This document shows, in pieces, positions 1 through 11,276 of a stretch of DNA of 64,000 bases. Both the position numbers and the translations under genes were made by a program. The notes beneath the pieces were generated by a model. The model was given only the letters and a program-made list of their open reading frames with translations. It did not search any database and was not told the DNA's origin. Within the stretch, counting starts at the first letter, position 1, and the number at the start of each line of letters is the position of its first letter. The DNA is from Oscheius tipulae (lineage: Eukaryota > Nematoda > Chromadorea > Rhabditida > Rhabditidae): assembly GCA_037178975.1 (NCBI GenBank), contig JASJZH010000001.1, positions 5,254,501 to 5,318,500 of the forward strand, read 5' to 3'.

Positions 1-13
1 TCAAAAAGCACTT

Positions 14-856
14 TCACTCTACCGGAACACCATCAGAAGGCCGTGTAACTTCAAGTCGAGGGATCGGTGCTGAATGAAGACGAGGTCTTGGAAGAACTGT
101 CTCTGCCGAATCTCCGAGTAGGGGAACGGCGGCTACTGCTGTCAGCTAAAGACTTTTGCTAATCATTTCACTGTTTTAGAGTACCTTCTTCAGGTCGTCC
201 ATCTGAACGACGCTGCTCTTTTTCCTCGGCTTCGTCTGGTTGTCCTGCAGGTTTGTGTAGTGCTGGAAATGGTTCAATGAACTCGATTATCGGGAAGAAC
301 TTTACAAACCTTGATCATGTGTTTAACCTCAGTCCTACCCACGTACTCGCTCCAATCCAGAGCACAGAATCCACGCGAGAAGTCCCTTTTGCTCGCATCC
401 GCACCTTGTAACGAGACTAGTGACATGGGGATTAGAACAAACCTGCTCGGAGGAGCGAACGAGCACAATGGATCCGACCCTGAATAATGTTCCTTTTTCT
501 TTTAGTTTCTGACAAACCTGTATAGCCGACTTCATCAGGGCTGTCTGCCCAAGATTGTTCGTCTGGTCGACATTCAGAGTCGGGAACTGTTCCAATAGCA
601 TCTCGACAATGATGCTATAGCCAGCCTAATCGTCCAAATTATCAAAAAACTAAGTTGAGACTACTTCTGCCGCCAAAATCAGCGGAGTATTTCCCTCGGA
701 GTCCTGTATATTCGGATCGACACCTCGCAAAGCTTCCTCCTGTACCCCTTCCACATCTCCTAGAGAGGCATAGTCCAGAAGATTCGGCGGTCGTTGGATC
801 TGCACCATTTTGACACCAAAAAAAGAGAACCCTACCTGAAGGGAGGCGATATCCAT
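14..856 (-). CDS. ANKRD33-like ankyrin-repeat protein
   Basis: Small ankyrin-repeat protein, probably a protein-interaction adaptor. The first exon has a repeat around GNTPLILAAE, the second NNLGQTALMKSAIQ, the third GRIHCARSLLRA joined to GADASKRDFSRGFCALDW; the RDFSRGFCALDW element resembles the signature of the ANKRD33/34 group. The tail is basic and Ser/Pro-containing (KPRKKSS, then IPRLEVTRPSDGVPVE before TGA). The introns I infer are about 36-60 nt, each with GT and pyrimidine-AG ends. The start is the ATG at 856; a 36-nt in-frame GT-AG segment just after it could be intron or coding. It lies 226 bp downstream of the DPP-like gene on the same strand and may be the third cistron of an operon. 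Family assignment is from remembered similarity only. Confidence 0.65.
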
Positions 857-1081
857 GCCTGGTCGCTTGGCGACTGCTTTGCCTCGCTTCCTGCCCCCTC
901 TAATCTGCTACTTAGAGCAGCGAAACCTTTTGAGTGAGCTCATTGATTCGAGGATAATTTGTACATGTGAAAAAACTTATTCGTTGTACGATCACATGCA
1001 TCTTTGCATCACATGTGTGGAACACCGGTACGGGAGCAATAAACGGGGATGAATCACAGGGTTTGAGCTGGGGAAAAGCGG

Positions 1082-4000
1082 CTATTCTGTATGGCGAAGA
1101 CACATCTGGATGAAGTTCAACATCGTAGCATCGAGATGATTGGCTCCTTCCGAGCTCCGGATGCCATGTCGTTCGTTGGGAAATAGCTGAAAATGGCTTG
1201 ATTAATAAAAGTGTGATATGTTCAAAAATAAGATGTAAACTACAGTAACCCATTTGTTTTCGAGGTGGACCCGTTTAGCACACAAACATTGAATACTCAG
1301 CAGAGTAGGGATTTAAGGACTGCCCCTCTTTGGTGTCTGGTTATGAAAAGAAATGGATATGGTGGTTTTCTTGCCGGAAACCATACCTGTAGTTGGTATG
1401 GTTTACCCTCCTTGAGCAAGCTCTCGATCAAAGTTTCGGTATGACGAAGATGGACGTTCTCGTCCATGGCACCGTGCACAATCATCAATCGTCCGGGTTC
1501 GTCTGGGAGCTTGTTGGTCCAGTTGGTGACGGAAGAAGTCTCGTAGCAGTCGCCGGGAGGATAGCCCAGATAACGCTCCGTGTATGCTGTGTCGTAGAGA
1601 CGCCAATACACGACAGCACCGCCGGCTATAGCTCCACGGTAAACCTAGGTTATTGATAGGAAACTTTAAAGAAGGACCTGAATACCTCCGGATGCTGGGC
1701 AAGCATCTGTAGCGCCATAAATCCGCCATACGACCAGCCATGAACAACGACTCGTTCGAGATCTAATCGGCCATCCATCAGTCGCGACAGCTCTTGTAAT
1801 CCTTCTACCTGATCTTCGACTTCTGGTCCGCCCTAAATATCATTTTCACAGCAAAATTATCTGATATTGTTAAAAACCTTGTACGACGAACAATGCTAGC
1901 TTTTTTTTCTTTTCAAAACAGGTTCTTCAAAAAATTTGTCACATTCGAGAACGAACCCGAATTGCGTGGTTTGAAGTGGAACTCTTAGCAAAATACCAAC
2001 TGTTTATGCTAAAATTTCAAAGCTTTTTGCACCTTGTTTCGGGGACCCAGACACTTTAAATATGATAGCATATCTATATATCTCTTCAAACTCGAGGCAC
2101 TTTGCAAAAGTAGAGAGAAAGACTGACCAGATTCCCCTGAATAGCGGCCTCGAAGAAGATTCCACGATTTGCCGATCCGCGTCCATCAACAACAACTACT
2201 GCGTAGCCGGCCTTGGTGTATTTCTGATAAGAGGCCCAGCTGGAAAAGCAATAAATATAGCAAAGCATGAACAGTTAGTTAACCACGAAAAGTCGTTTTT
2301 GACGAGTTGAATACCTGGACCAGCGTAGACGTAATGAATCACTGGATATTTCTTGGAAGGATCGTTACCTGGTGGCATCAATACCATGCCAACATGTTCG
2401 AGGCGGCTATTTCTAAACATCAGTCCGTTAGGGAAGAAAAAAAACTGCCGATACCTGGAAATGTACTTGAAATACCTCGGCAACTCTGTCGGAATTTTCT
2501 GTTTAACTTCCTGGACCAGACTGTACGGGGAAATCTGAACCGAGACATTATAAGGCGCCAGTAAGAAGTACTAACAATCCCAGTAAACTCGGCATAATCC
2601 GGCCCGTTGTGGAAACTATAGAATTGGCAAGCGGGAGGTTGATCTAAATGGCATTTATGTAAGAAAAGACTGAATGTTACGTACTGAAAGAGGTGATAAA
2701 GCAGGCAAACCCGAAGCCTGGAATGAGACTCAGACGGTGGAAGGAGCGTTCGCTCCTGATTGAACAATGGGACGGAGTTAGCTGCTTGTAACTGGAATTT
2801 AGGGCCTCGTAACTCGAGACACATCTGGAAAACAGCATATCCAATTGAAACGGCAAGAGACCCACATTGCCCATTCTGTACAGTGATTCGGAGCCGCAAT
2901 GTAGTAAACCAACTTGGTCTCCAGATCGACCACGGCCTGGCTCGACTTGCAAATGGAGAAATGGCTTGGCGTCACCTCCCTGCAAAACTGCCCTTGTCCG
3001 GCTTCGCTATAAATTCAGCAATTAGGAAAAAGGCTGGAAATGGTAGCTTACTTGAAGTCCGTTCCAACTACGAACAGCTGACAATGATCGACTCGTTCGT
3101 GTGCATAGATAAATCGAATATTCGCGTCCTCGTCCTCGTTGTCTAAGGGTATGATCGTGTTAACTGTCTGAAACACGAAAAATTTAGTTTGTTTGGCAAT
3201 AAATCACAATAATAGCTAGTCGTGCGATGGATGTGAGGAAAGCAGACAAAGCAGAGGTAAGTTCTACTATGTCTCTGGCAACCCTGATTTTTCAGAAAAG
3301 GGCTGCTTCGACGCAGGGAAAAAATCAAAAGAGAGAAAAGATGATGCGACTAGTCTTCAGAAACGACACCTAAAGCCACCAGAAATGCTCATGAGAATGA
3401 AACCGACATCTACGTACGAACTGTGGTAGTGGAACTAGATGCGAATGAGAGTCGACCGGAAGAGCAAGGCTGTTCACCCAGTATTCTCCTTCTTTCAACC
3501 AGCACTTTGTGAACAGTCAAAAGGGCGCACAGCAAATTAAACCATCGTTCAGACTCACGTTGAACCAATGCATGGTGTCATCATCGAAGATGGCAGTCGG
3601 CTGAGCGAACCGGCACGGGCCTGTGGGCAGCAGACCGAACTCGGTTTCCGGGATGAGTATCAACGCGACCCGCTGCTGCCTTCGGTCGAAAACCTGGACC
3701 CAGACTCTGAAACGCGAGATTTTTTATGTGGACTGACAGCACGAATACGTTCTCCCGTCGTTTAAAAAACCGGCTCTTCCGATGTACTCGATCCAGGGGA
3801 AGTAGTGCTGAAGAGACGAACGCATTCCGACATCCATTACCTGAAAAACACGATGGTAATACTTAAATAGGCAACTCGATTTTACGCAAAACTACGAATT
3901 AATTTTCCTATTAGTTTTTCGTCGTTTTCTACCATCTTCCTCGATTTTTTCTTTTAAAGAATTTCTGACTTTTTATAATGTTATTCGACTGCTCTCAAAG

Positions 4001-5511
4001 TGCCGCACCTTGGAATCAACAGAAAACTATTGATGCAGATATTACCTGTAAAAAGGAAAATGTCAATAAAAGTTTCTAGTTTCTCTTTTGGCTAAAACAC
4101 GCTCTGGATGCCGGTAAGGAAAGATCCCAACTTGCTTGAAGTTGTCGACCTCACGAAAACTGAGCAGGCTTGTCTCGCCTACTGTCAGGAACTCGGTTTG
4201 CTTGCTACTGCTCCGGTCATCGGGTTCGCCCGTCAGAATCCTCTGGTTCACCGTCAGTAATGTAAAAAAAAAAATCGAAGGAAAAGCAGAGAACGACGAA
4301 AAATAAAAAATTCACCTATTTTAAGTTGTGAGATGATCACAATGTAAGGAGTTGATGGATTTACAAGAACCCTAACCCCAAAAGAGCGAACGCCTAAACT
4401 TGTAGACCTAGAAACAGACAAACCTTGTCATTGTCTTCGATTACAATCATACGGAGAGAACAGGTGGAGTTTTTGGTTCCAGCCACAGGATATTTCATCG
4501 GAGAAGTTTCCTCTTTTCCGGGACAAGCGAAGCTCAAGGTCTTGACTTCCGAATCGTCTACTTTTTCGTAAAGAATTCTGCACAGATTCAGAGGTAATAT
4601 AGCGATAAAATTTTACCTTTTTCCTTTCGGACTCCACCAGGAGGCTTCGAAACGGTCCAGCTCCTCCTGCTCGATGAAGGAGGCTGTCCCATTAGTGACG
4701 TGTGGTTCCTTGGGCGTACTGTACAGAATTCCCTTGTCACTTTCGACGTACAGCTGAACGATGTTGGCATGAGACTGATGAAAGTACCTTTCTATCGACG
4801 ACATAGGAGAAATAATTCGAGTGTTCCGGGCATAACCGTGGCTCGGTGATAAAGTTGTCAGAATTGAGGCCGTTGATTACACTGGCTGTCGTTGTGAAGC
4901 CACCTTTATCGTTCGGCACCAGCCTAAGTAATATTTTGAACAAAAAAGAAGCCAACGGACCGATATAGCCTAGTACCCGTGATCAGAAGAACACTCCCGT
5001 TTTTGATATCCGCATAGTAGTCGGTCACACCCGTGACTTGAGAAAGACGCTGCCGTTCCAGCATCAAGGTGAATTCTTGGTTCGGAGTTGAGGATCTGAA
5101 AAGGGGATCATTATTGTGAACTATCGAAATGACAAACTTGTAATTTTCGATGTCAAAGGCTGAGTGAAGGACGACATTTCCCAGAGCGTTACCGTTGATT
5201 GGCTGCAAATGCGCTGACAGAACTGTCTGATTCGGCTGCGGATAGAGCGATCCGAGAGCTAGACTGAACAGAAACTGATGAAGGAACATGTAAAATGGCT
5301 TACAGGCGGTATCCATGAGGAGTATTGACGAGATTCACTCGACTGAACGGAGGGGCGATCCCGCTTCTCATCTAAATCAGGCAAATAAGAACAGGATGGG
5401 GGAAAGAACAACCTCAGTTCGGTGTGATTTACAATTCCGAAGCAGTTGATCCCAGCGGAAATTCGGAGTCGGTGCTGCGTCTTTCATCGCTTCCACGCAG
5501 TTTTCAGTCAT
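1082..5511 (-). CDS. Dipeptidyl peptidase 8/9-like prolyl dipeptidase (S9B)
   Basis: Serine exopeptidase of the prolyl oligopeptidase family, cleaving Xaa-Pro dipeptides from N-termini; DPP8/9 are cytosolic, and no signal peptide or membrane anchor is seen here. Many short exons encode a beta-propeller part containing the substrate-binding double Glu (IEQEELDRF, about 4.66 kb) followed by ILYEKVDDSEV. The alpha/beta-hydrolase part has KKYPVIHYVYAGPGIQLV (2.3 kb), GYAVVVVDGRGSANRG, the nucleophile motif HGWSYGGFMAL (1.73 kb), the acid in VHGAMDENVH (1.45 kb) and the catalytic His in FPNERHGIR in the last exon (1082-1186). The full catalytic triad is therefore present. The ATG at 5511 was chosen because an AG acceptor lies just upstream, only 81 bp after the CCDC174 stop. 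Some propeller exons between 2.5 and 4.3 kb were not resolved. C. elegans calls its relatives dpf genes. Confidence 0.85.
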
Positions 5512-5591
5512 TGAAAGGGTATAAGCAAAATATAACAAAGCATTGAACTTAGCAATAGTGGTCATAAAAGAAGAATAATGATTTTATTGAA

Positions 5592-6739
5592 CTAGTTATA
5601 GTAGGAATCTGGAGGTCTGAAGTCGTCGTCGCGTTCTTCTCGCTGCTTCTCGATCCAAGTTGTGAAACGGCTCTTTCCTCTGTCCCATTCGCGATCCGAC
5701 TGAATTCGTTTTTGCGTCTGAAGACCATATTTGAGGACCGCGAAAGAAAAACATACTTCTTCTACAAATGAAACCGCTTGCGGTCCAGACGGACGGTCTT
5801 CGGGAAGCGGTATTTGATCGACTGGGAGTTCTGGCTCTGGGGGAGGAGGCGAAGGTGCTTTGAGCTCTGAAAACATAACTCATATGCCTACAAAAGGATA
5901 AACACCTGGTAGTCCATTGAGTCTTCGTAGTCTGTTAGTCTTCTCCAATCGTAGCCTATCCCGTTCCTCCATCTCCTTTTTCTGCTTCACTCGCGAAATC
6001 TCCGTCTCTTTGCTAAGATTTTTGATCCGATTGATTTCCTGCTGCCTGGTATCTTCATCTGCTGACAGAATCACATGGGAAGTGCCGTACACTCGCTGCT
6101 CTGTAATAGAATACCTCGTGCAGAAAGGATAAAGACAAACCTTCGTTCGGAACGTAATGTTCGGGACCGGCCGTCCTAGGCGGGTAAGATGTTGAAGGTT
6201 CGTCGCGACTTTTGTGCGTGAAATCCACCATGAATTCGACGGGGGTCTCGTCTTTGTGTGTGAAGACAGTCCCAGTTGATAGCTTTTCGTAAAGAAGAGC
6301 TTTTTCCTGAAGAAACGGAATCAGAAGAGCTGCGGGGAAAACGTTACATTTAGTCGTTGCTTCGACTTGTTTAGGGCTTCTTCTTCCTCCCGTCGTATCT
6401 TCTGTGCCAAGGCGCTGATTCTGTGTTTTCTATCCGAAGCTTGCTTCTTCATTTGGGCTCGTTCATCTTTCTTCACAGCCAGTGCACTCTAAATCTCCTC
6501 AATAAAGCAAATAGAGGAACAAGACCGACCGATTTACCTCTCGTCTCGTATTCATTCTGTAAAGACGTCTTCCCGGCATCCGTTTTCTTTTTTAGCAACT
6601 CGCTACGTAGATTGTACATTGACGATACTTCTGTGGTGTTAAGACGTCGTGATTCAGCATTAGTCGGTTGTTCTTCTTCATGTGCGTCGGTGTCACCAGC
6701 GACCTTTTTAGATTGCTCTGACGAGGCAAAGGTGGCCAT
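5592..6739 (-). CDS. CCDC174-like coiled-coil protein
   Basis: Ortholog candidate of CCDC174, a nuclear coiled-coil protein linked to mRNA processing in vertebrates. The N-terminal exon contains TEVSSMYNLRSELLKKKTD, matching the family's conserved SSL-x-LKAELFKK element. Middle exons are highly charged helix-forming sequence (SRVKQKKEMEERDRLRLEK). The C-terminal exon has a proline cluster (PSPPPPEPELPVDQIPLPED) and the conserved end EWDRGKSRFTTWIEKQREERDDDFRPPDSYYN, split here as EWDRGK and FRPPDSYYN. TTTCTATCAG lies immediately before the ATG at 6739, a likely trans-splice acceptor. It is the first gene of an apparent three-gene minus-strand run and shares a 205-bp divergent upstream region with the KHDRBS-like gene. 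Confidence 0.8.
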
Positions 6740-6944
6740 CTGATAGAAATTTTGTTTACAAAAGGAAATTTTTATGGAAAAAAAACAAAAGGATGAAATT
6801 CAAACCGTGCGCGTTGTTTACGCGTAGCCATGCGTTGGTTTTTTCATCCATCCGCGTCGCGGACGTTCGCTTGCGAAAACTGACCCCATTTATTGAACTG
6901 CGACCCCTCTATTCAATTCTCTGTTTATGTCATTTTTTAGTCAG
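6740..6944. promoter_or_regulatory. Divergent promoter region between CCDC174-like and KHDRBS-like genes
   Basis: A 205-bp gap separates two head-to-head start codons, so both promoters must lie here or overlap the 5' ends. TTTTTTAGTCAG directly precedes the plus-strand ATG at 6945, and CTATCAG precedes the minus-strand ATG. No TATA box is obvious. Confidence 0.5.
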
Positions 6945-8350
6945 ATGGGTGATTACGGAGGACGCGGCGGCCGTGGAAACTTTGGAGGATTCCGTGGACG
7001 AGGTGGAGGACCCCCTAGAGGAGGAGGAGGGTATGGCGGTAGAGGAGGTGGAGGCGGCTTTCAAGGAGGTTACGGCGGAGGCCCATCAGCTGTAAGTTTG
7101 TCAAATTTTCGATAACCATCACATTTGAAAACATGCTTGATGGGCTTTTTCAGTACGAATCGTACGGAGGCCATCCAGGAGGAGGATACGGTTACGGAGG
7201 AGGAGGAGGAGATGGTGGCTATGGTGGACCTGGATGGGGCCCACCCGGCGGTCAGCAAGGATACGGGGGATATGGAGGACCGCCAGGCGGATTTCCACCA
7301 GGAGGGCCAGCCTACGGCTACGGCGGACCCGAAACGGCCCCTTCTCCACTCGACGAAGAAATTCAACTTGTCATGAGCGAGATGGGCTCCGAGTTGGCTG
7401 CGATGGATCAGGCTGGAGAATGGGCCGAACAGTTCAAAAATGCCCGTCGCCTATTGATAGCGGGTACGAAGATTTTCATAGCTGTTTTATCTGTTATTTT
7501 CCAGAAAAAGATCGTCTAGAGAATAGCATCGACCCCGAATGGCTGGAAGTTGACATCATCAAGCCGATCAAGGTTACCAAGAAGATTCTGATCCCAGTTT
7601 ATCGTTATCCAAAGGTAATTTTCAAGCCAAGCAGGTTGACCATCATCTTTTCAGTTTAACTTTGTGGGAAAGATCCTCGGACCTAAGGGAGCTACTCTTC
7701 AAAATCTATGCAAGACCTACAAATGCCACATTTACGTTCTCGGTCGTGGATCTACCAAGGATATTCAGAAGGAGCAGGAGCTTTTAATGACCAGCGATCC
7801 TCAGTATTCCCATTACGGTGGTCCCCTTCACGTCAAGGTAGAGACTGTCGCTCCTTCCCAAGTCGCCTACAAAAGGGTTGCTGGAGTGATTGAGGAGTAA
7901 GCGTCCCTCAAATCTATCAAAGTTTGTCTTTTCAGGCTCAGCAGAATACTCCAGCCCGTTCGAGAGGACACTACCCCGGAATTCTTGAAGGATAAGGAAG
8001 AAAACGGCGGAGGAGACGCTGAAAGCGACACGAAGCCAGACGTAAAACAGGAGAATCGTGGCTCCGGCGGACCCATGAGAGGACGTGGTGGTGGTGGTGG
8101 ATTCCGCGGCAGAGGAGGATTCTCCGGACGTGGTTCGGCTGGGTATTTCACGCTCCTGTTCTTTATTTTACTTCTTTTTTCAGACGCCCCCAGCCCTACT
8201 GATCCTGTTCCTTCAGCGAAACGTAAGTTTTTTTTGTGCCGCCCCCCAAAAAGACCCAGTTTTCAAATGACAAAAAATGACGGCAAATACTTTAATGTGG
8301 AGACAAACTAATCTCAATATTCAGGGCCTCGTTCAACCATAAAACCATGA
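6945..8350 (+). CDS. KHDRBS/Sam68-like STAR RNA-binding protein
   Basis: Single-KH-domain RNA-binding protein. Seven exons fit GT-AG introns of about 40-100 nt: 6945-7091, 7154-7463, 7505-7614, 7655 to about 7898, then three more ending at TGA 8348-8350. The first two exons encode a Gly/Arg/Tyr-rich RGG-type region. It is followed by the QUA1-like helix (LDEEIQLVMSEMGSELAAMD) and the maxi-KH: ILIPVYRYPKFNFVGKILGP, with GKILGPKGATLQNL as the GXXG loop region, and LHVKVETVAP. The C-terminus is acidic, then RGG-rich (GGPMRGRGGGGGFRGRGGF), and ends KRPRSTIKP. It probably regulates splicing or mRNA fate in the nucleus; arginines in the RGG boxes are candidates for methylation. AG acceptor precedes the ATG by a few bases. 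Confidence 0.85.
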
Positions 8351-8559
8351 AAAATTATCCAACATGAAGGTTCCTTTTGCAAGCTAAAGATGCCGCCGCT
8401 GTTGCTCTCACGATGAGAGAAATATATATTTATATTCGTAAAAATATTAGTTTGATCTCTTCAATTTGATAATGTCCGATTACTGTCTACAAATAAACTC
8501 TGGTTACAAACAAAACATTCATTTTCTCTCTCATCAAATATAAGTAATTACCCGGATAT

Positions 8560-11276
8560 TTACACGACAATCAAATGGCATAGATTGCACGACTTGACAC
8601 AGTCGCGAACCATAGACTGGGGTGACGTTCTAAAATGGATAAAACTCTGGGACTAGAAACTCCGTTACCTGCAAAGACTAGCGTTTTTCTCAATCCAACT
8701 TTTGCACGCGACGAGCCGATCGACACACCTCTCCTCTTGTAGTTTTAGAGTTTCTGCTCGTTTGACTAAATAAAGTAAGGGGACGATCTTCTTTACTTAC
8801 GCAGCGAAGTCTTATATTGACGACTGACTTCGTCGAGCACAACTTTGACCCCTGCCCAAGTCTCCTTTGCCGTCGGGATTAGTTGACTGCGCTCGAGCAC
8901 GAATCCGTTCCAGTCTACAAATTCTCAAAAGGTCAATTTTATAGACAGGAATGGACTGATTCGCCCTCAATGTGAACGATTCTAGGGGAAAACTGAGGAT
9001 TTCCCTTGCAAAATGGAGAAAAATCCTACTTTTACAATTTGTAAAGGGCGTGTGCGACACAAGTCAACCCTAATCTGGGATAAAACTTGACAATGTTCGT
9101 GGCCTTTCTGTCAAGTGTTATCCTAGATTAGAGTTGACAAGATAAGTCAGGACAATTCAAGTTACAAAATTAACACTGACAGGGAGTCGTTCCGCCAGAA
9201 GCGTTAGCGACTGAACTTTTCTGATCTTTTGAACTATTTGACTAAGTCAAGCTAATGCAAGGAGAAATTTTTTTGAGTTTGCAAGTTACTGATTTGATTG
9301 CTTTAATTATAAAAAAAAGTTATTGCTTTTGTTCCTTGGAGAGATTTTGTGCTCAATAAAACCGCCACCAGTCGGCGAAACCGATTGGTACATTGTCAAT
9401 GCGTTTTTTGCAAATTCTAAATTCGAGTTGACTCGTTTGACAAAGGAATTCCTCAGACTTTGAATACGCTCAATTTTCGAAGAATGCTGCTCGCTTTTTT
9501 CCTAAACATTCAGTATTCTGTTCTGAATACACGTCCAGTCCATATCTGTTTAGTATAGACTGGTTGAGAGATCAAACTTCCAAGAAGTACCTTCATAAGT
9601 CGGACGTAGTTCAATAGTGTAAGAATATTTGATTTTGAGTGTCTCCTTAGCCCAGTCTGTCGATCCGCCGGAAAACGCGTAGATGATTTCGGGACCTGTA
9701 ACATACAAAAGTTGTGCATAGTTCCCCTTATAAACATACCAGTTCCGTATCTGTATTTTGTGCCGTATAGTTTCCCGAGCTCTGCAACTGCAAGAGCAGC
9801 TACCCGTCTCTGAATGAATTCTTCTTCTACTTTTAGAATGGTCTTACCGTCTCATCAATATCCGGAGCATAGGTGAATTTGCGATGAGAGTACGAGTAAA
9901 TCCAGAGCTGGGAATAGGCGTGGAGAGTTATGTAGGCTTCAACCCGTCCCTTCAAACCTGTGAGAAAGTCTCTGAACGCTCTGGACAAGCTCGTTGTTGA
10001 TTGCAAAAGATTTTCTCACTTTGTCTCTGGCTCACTGAAAGCTGTCGGCCCGTGATAGATTTCAGAGCAGGGATATTTCGAAGCTCCAACTTCTAAACGA
10101 ATCGAATTTGTGCGACAAACTCAAACTAACCCGCAAAACGGAAGGCAAAGTTTCGATTGAGATCTACGCCATTGCAACAGGCGTTACTGATTCCATCAAA
10201 GAGACACTGCTTGGCTGATCGAGACTTGCGCCACATTCTTGCCTATGAACGTCTCGTCTCATCAATACATTAATCTAATAAACCCTAGGATTGGTCTTAT
10301 CGCCTCTGGTGAACTCGTAGCCGTCAGGATTTAATAGCGGGAAAATATAAACGACGAGGTTCTTCCAGTAGTCAGCGATTTGAGGATCGTCACGATCGTT
10401 TATCATCTAAAAATATGTCCAATTTCAAATCTATGAACCCACCAAGTTAATAAAGTACGTTCCAGTGTGAATGGCAGCCCATTCTCGTGCATGGATGCCG
10501 GCATCAATGACGACTACCTTCTTCCGACCGTCATCCTCTCCAAACCGAAGTCCTGCTATCCGACGACCCTCGACCGTCTTCCCGATTTCGACGAGTGAGA
10601 CTCCTGGCACACGCTCAGCCATTCTTTCCATCCAGGTGATGAGTGTTTGGTAGGAATAATATTCGCCCATTCTGTAAACTGTTGGGATCACCTGATGAGC
10701 TCCACCAACAGTCATAGTTTAGCCTCTTTTTTACACGATGTCGTGATCTAAGGAGCGAAACATCTTATCAACTCACTTTAACTTGCTAGTACCGGTACTG
10801 TCGTCGTGAAGACGGTCAAACATCAAGTGCGTCTTTTTCGTGTCGATGAAAGATTCCTTCTCTACCAAAACCCTTAAAGTTCCCCTATTCTTTCCTCCTT
10901 TTCCAAAACACACTTTTTCAAATCCTTGATGGCCACGTGATAGATGTAGTCGTCTTCCTCCAGAAACCGTTCGAAACTCTCTGTATGTTTTGGACCGACC
11001 ATTATGTCAATGGTGCTGTTGAGGGTGGAAGGAGCATGCCAGAAGTCTGCTTCCTAAACAAAATCCCATTCTGTTTCAAGAATCTCTCACTTCCGATGTG
11101 GCCGTCTCGAACATTTGGATCATCTTCAACAGTTGCCGATTCGTTGATGGGACGACCCGATAGACCTTGAACGGTCTGCAAAGCCTTGTTTCAAAATATA
11201 GATGTCAGTCGACCTACCCTTCTCTGGCTGCGGCCAGAGCCAACAGGCCGCTGCACAGAAGAATAGCTACCCGCAT
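8560..11276 (-). CDS. Secreted M14 zinc carboxypeptidase with C-terminal ShKT domain
   Basis: Digestive-type metallocarboxypeptidase made as a zymogen. MRVAILLCSGLLALAAARE is a clear signal peptide, with CTTCAG just before its ATG. The activation propeptide follows (FKVYRVVPSTNRQLLKMIQ, ADFWHAPSTLNSTIDIMV, FLEEDDYIYHVAIKDL). The catalytic domain shows zinc ligands in DAGIHAREW, substrate residues in VDLNRNF, the third zinc ligand in ITLHAYSQLW, and the catalytic Glu in YSYTIELRPTYED. After IPTAKETWAGVKVVLDEV a last part carries six cysteines spaced like ShKT (CVDRLVACKSWIEKNASLC, then DCVKSCNLC) and ends at TAA 8560-8562. This carboxypeptidase-ShKT arrangement is familiar in nematodes. The intron at about 8.9-9.6 kb is unusually long for this window and contains the hairpin at 9063-9138. 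Confidence 0.88.
9063..9138. repeat. 76-nt near-perfect intronic inverted repeat (hairpin)
   Basis: Positions 9063-9092 and 9109-9138 are reverse complements over 30 nt with about three mismatches, separated by a 16-nt loop. The arms begin GTCAACCCTAATCTGGGATA and end with the matching TAGATTAGAGTTGAC. It lies in the long penultimate intron of the carboxypeptidase gene. Size and stem length fit either a tiny foldback element or a pre-miRNA-like hairpin; the sequence cannot tell them apart. Confidence 0.8.
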
